Below are positions 50,301-54,700 of a stretch of 64,000 nt of DNA, one piece after another; position 1 is the first letter of the stretch; every line of letters starts with the position of its first letter. A program made the position numbers and the translations under genes. The notes under the pieces are model-generated. The model ran no database searches, was not told the origin of the DNA, and saw only the letters and a list, made by a program, of their open reading frames with translations. This DNA is from Heliopora coerulea (taxonomy: Eukaryota; Cnidaria; Anthozoa; Scleralcyonacea; Helioporidae), in NCBI GenBank assembly GCA_030142905.1, contig JASJOG010000048.1, positions 1,493,501 through 1,557,500 of the forward strand, in the 5' to 3' direction.

Positions 50301-50920
50301 GGACAACATGAAAACACTTATACAGAAGCACAATAAACACATCCTAACACAAAACGTAAAACGAAACCAGACAACGATGAACAAACAAACCACGTGCAAC
50401 TGCAAAAATCGAGACACATGCCCACTGGCTGGAAAGTGCTTGATGAAAAGCGTAGTCTACCGAGCTGATGTGACGGCGACCGACAACAAAGAGAAAAAGA
50501 GTTACATTGGAGTAACAGCTAATGAATTCAAACAACGATACAGAAACCACTTGAAATCTTTCCAACACACCAAATATGCAAATGACACTGAGCTGTCCAA
50601 GCATATCTGGAAGCTAAAGGAAAGCAACCGGATGTTCAACATTAGCTGGTCGATCGTCAAACAAATCGCGGCATATAAGACGGAATCTAAACGATGCAAT
50701 TTGTGCCTCGAAGAAAAGCTCTTATTGACGAAAGGAAAACATAACAACTTATTAAACAGACGAACCGAACTTTTCTCAAGGTGTCGCCATGTAACGAAAC
50801 ACCTAATTAATTAACGTCACAACCCATGTAAATAAGAATAGTTGAACCGAATCTGTCAGTTGCCTGATGATCGCGTACCGCGTGAAACTCTGAGGAGCGA
50901 CAGCATTTTACTGTAAAATA

Positions 50921-50958
<38 letters not shown>

Positions 50959-51690
50959 CATACATAACCATGTTTATTTTATTTTATAAATCGCCCTACC
51001 ATTTTCGGTGTCGAGCACCCCACAACGTTTACTTTAGGGAGGGTTTTTGGGTATACAAGTTCAAGTCGTTTGTCGTAAAGGGTTTGAATTTGGGATTTCT
51101 TATAGTTTAATGGAATAGTTAACTACCGTTTTTCTATATATTTTTAGGACTTTCATCGAAACGTTGATAGTAAAGTGTTTTTTAAAAAGTTTTTGTCATT
51201 GTCATATACGAGTCTGATGATCGCATCCGAGCGTGAAACTTAGGTCACTGTTTTTAACTGTTTCTATCTTAACGTCTTATCGATTTTATATATTTCTAAA
51301 GTTCATTATTAATTCATGAGGAAAAGACAAAAGAAAATCATAACCGTGTCGGATCTATATATGTGATAAAGATACATGTGCCTTTATACGTGAAGAAGAA
51401 GTTCCATTTTTTCGGTTTAGGAAAGATAAATTTCCAAACTTTCTTCATGAATTAGGGTATTCGGAGGTTAATTTTATAAGACATTTAAAAAACTCGCAGT
51501 TCGTGCTTTATTGGGTCTAAAATACTCGGCTGTCGCCTCGTGTTTTAAATCCCGATAAAGTATTTCTGCTCGGTTTTTAAATATTAGATATATATATATA
51601 TATATATATATATGGAGGGAGGGAAGGGGAGGGAGGGAGGGAGGGAGGGAAGGAGGGAGGGAGGGAGGGAGGGAGGGAGGGAGGGAGGGA

Positions 51691-51755
<65 letters not shown>

Positions 51756-54700
51756 TAAGAGAGAGTGTGTGTTTCAGAAAACCAAGCCCCAAGTATCAAG
51801 TGTGGTAGTAAATAAACCGTGGTTTCTTCAAATGCCGAAATTTCATAAGTCTCCGTTGTTCAAGTTGCCGTCTTATATCTTAAGCTCCCTAGTATGGAAC
51901 GATATCGCACACAAAACAACATAACGAGGTTTGATCTCGGCACACATTGTTTTAATAATGAGAATAGATTTGTTCGTATTTCTTAAGGCTTTGAGAGTAA
52001 TTGTTAATAAAAGTTTTTGTTTCGAGCTTGAAAATTAGGTAAGACAAAATTATAACGTAAACACGGTATCCAAATGCTAAAATGCTAAACAGATAGCGGT
52101 TGTAATTATTTGCAGATTCTAAAGTCCTGGGGAAGGACTTCAAACCAGCGGCACGGGCTTCTCATTTGCATTGTTGATTTTCTTTACAACTTCCGTTAAG
52201 TGAAATGTTCAAATTCATATCAACAGTTATATTTTTGATTTTTTATTTCTACAGCTATTTGTAACAGGCTCTGCCCATTCCTCTCAAGTTGACTGCTGAG
52301 GTACGAGGGTCTGAGTGGACAAATCCGGCAAATTTTCGGTTGTAATCGTTAATTTTCAATGCTTTAAAACGACTCTCCGCTAACACTTAACTTAACGTAA
52401 AAAGGGTGATTTGTTAAATAAAATTGAATTCTAGGGTCTTAGACGACATTTACAACCCGTCAACTTCCTTCGTATTTCTAGTTGCTGTATGCAAACTGAG
52501 CCCAGTTTTGCATCCTCAGTTACAATTGGTAACTCGTATGTTCCCAAATTCTGTAAAATTGTCGACAAGTAGAGCAATCTGTCTGCGACCATTTGAAAAC
52601 CAAGTTTTGTACTTCCTCCCGTCGCCTTCAGTCTTTGAAGTATTCAGTTTCATTTTAGCCTAGACTAACGGTTCCTCTCCTTGTCTGTTTGCCGATGGAC
52701 TATAAAAGTACCGAACCATTTTCTTATTCCTATACCCTCATTCATTGTTTTATTGACTTTTAGTAGATATGACTAGCCACCTTTAATACGCCGTCCCTTT
52801 TTCTATACAAAAACCTTAGTTAATGTTCATCTTACTTTAGGTTTTATCATAATGAAAGGCTTCAGCTCAAATCAAACACCAGTTTTTCTTTATAAATCTC
52901 CTCAGTAAATTACTGTTCAAAATTCTTGCACGTCATAATAGCCTCCAACGCGGCGCTCAGTTCTGCGGGACTTGTGAATTGGGCATTCTCGAATTTCTTT
53001 TTTCGTCTACTCCGAAACTAATGTTGGTCTGAGAACTTTCACATTAAAATTAGCACTTGTTCCCATGTAAATAAAAGTCGTTTTTATTCCGAAGTTCACC
53101 CACCCAACCTCGTTTATGACTAGAAGAAAAAGTAATTATGGAATGACCCACCATAATATGTAGGAGTTTTTTTTCTTGTCATTGTTTATATAAAAGGATC
53201 ACGTTTTTTAGGGGCTTTGCGAGTTAAGTAGCTGAAACTAGTTTCGTTCAGTGATTTTCAAGAAACATATATCTGTCTTTCAGATTATCTGCTGGAGAAG
53301 AGAATACAATATTTCATTACGTCACATACAACACATTTCATGGAATTATAATGTCACCTATTGTAAATGGTTCAAAAGGAAAACTACATGGAGCAGTTCT
53401 AGAAAACTTTAACAAAGCATGTTTAAATATAAGAAGACACTTCTTAAACAATGTAAGTCATAGAACGAAAATTTATTTTCCAGAAAGAGTATAATTAATT
53501 TTATCATGAACTCTTCTGATTCCTTTGTTTTACTTGGACGTTTTAACCCTTTAATTTTCTCGTTCACGGAAGAAGAAAAAATTTCACCTTCCTCTACAAA
53601 ACTTTTTTCATGAAGAAAATGAGGGAAAATTAGAAGATAAAAGACCGTTTCTCTTCGAGACACAGGCTTTGTTAAGGAGTCAAGCTTCTCAAAATTTTTC
53701 GCAGTAATTGTATAGTATTACATAGCGATACCATGACTTGATGAAAATAAGCGATTAAATTTTGCCTTTACCTCGGAAAACCGCACTGAATGAGGTGTTG
53801 TGCACTGTGGAAATTTATAAATCCATTTTTATGTTTCCCAATGCATGTAATTGGCTATTTATTCTCGAATACCTCCTGGTTTTCATGAGTTATATAAATC
53901 ATGTCCTTTGGTTATGATTTTCTTTAGTCGACATATAGCGAAAACAAGAAATCCAAAACGCAAAGCAGATTTTCCTGCACGGCACCGGATACCGTCCTTG
54001 AAATGGGAGTACAGTTTAATGTTTTAGACAGCAAACGACGTGAACCTTCACTGAAATACTGGGTTAAAGGGTAAGTGTTTAATGTTAAATTTCTAGTAAA
54101 GACAAGTGTGGATGTCGTTGCCTGAAGTATCCTTAAAATCATATTTTTGAAATGTCTACGCATGTGAAGTGATGACAAGTTGTTATTAATGGATAATTGC
54201 TAGATTTGTTAAAAGTTTGAACTCGCAATGTTGTGTGTAACCCAATGGACTATATTTTGCGACGCATACGACTTTAACTGTTGTGTTGATCGTAAGGACC
54301 AGAAGACAGGTAAACACCAACAGCAACAACAGAATTAATGATCCAAAATAACAACAATAACAACAACCATAATAACGACAACAGCAATAACGACAACAAT
54401 AACCATAATAATAATTATAGTTATCATTATACAGTAATTGTAATAAGAGAGATGAATGATCGTCAAGCCCTGTACTCAGAAAACGATTCTGAGCCCCAGA
54501 CGGGGATCGAACCCGCAACCTTCTGATGACCAGTGAGACGCTCTAACCATTGAGCTACCGAGACTCAGATGGTGAGCTAAGGTGCAAGTTCGATATATAT
54601 CTGCGACCTAAGCGGAAACCACTATATATTAGTAATGATCGATGCAGTTTTTTGTTTGAGAAACGTGAGATCCGGTCATCAGAAGGTTGCTGGTTCGATC

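Larger units (their letters stand above)
49714..50930 (+). mobile_element. 5'-truncated, inverted second copy of the same PLE
   Basis: From GGTCTATACC at 49714 to about 50930 the plus strand repeats the minus-strand copy (48645 down to about 47428) essentially base for base; reading frames on both strands are identical over the coding part. I saw one difference (CTGTCAGTTGC here, CTGCCAGTTGC there) near the hammerhead. The two copies face away from each other, 5' ends together, forming inverted arms of about 1.2 kb around a 1.07-kb centre. Confidence 0.9.
46313..53283. other. INTU: INTU intron 16
   Basis: The second longest gene-free gap in INTU and the most element-rich (about 7.0 kb). It contains the inverted pair of Penelope-like elements, four hammerhead-like motifs and long AT, GGGA and GA microsatellites. 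Confidence 0.85.

Noticed and set aside
51577..51799. Leu/Ser/Pro-rich frames on the minus strand
   Set aside because: Products of the GA, GGGA and TA microsatellite.
54493..54564. Functional nuclear tRNA-Thr gene
   Set aside because: Three G.U pairs in the acceptor, an anticodon-stem mismatch, and multiple repeat relatives in the window point to a SINE head.
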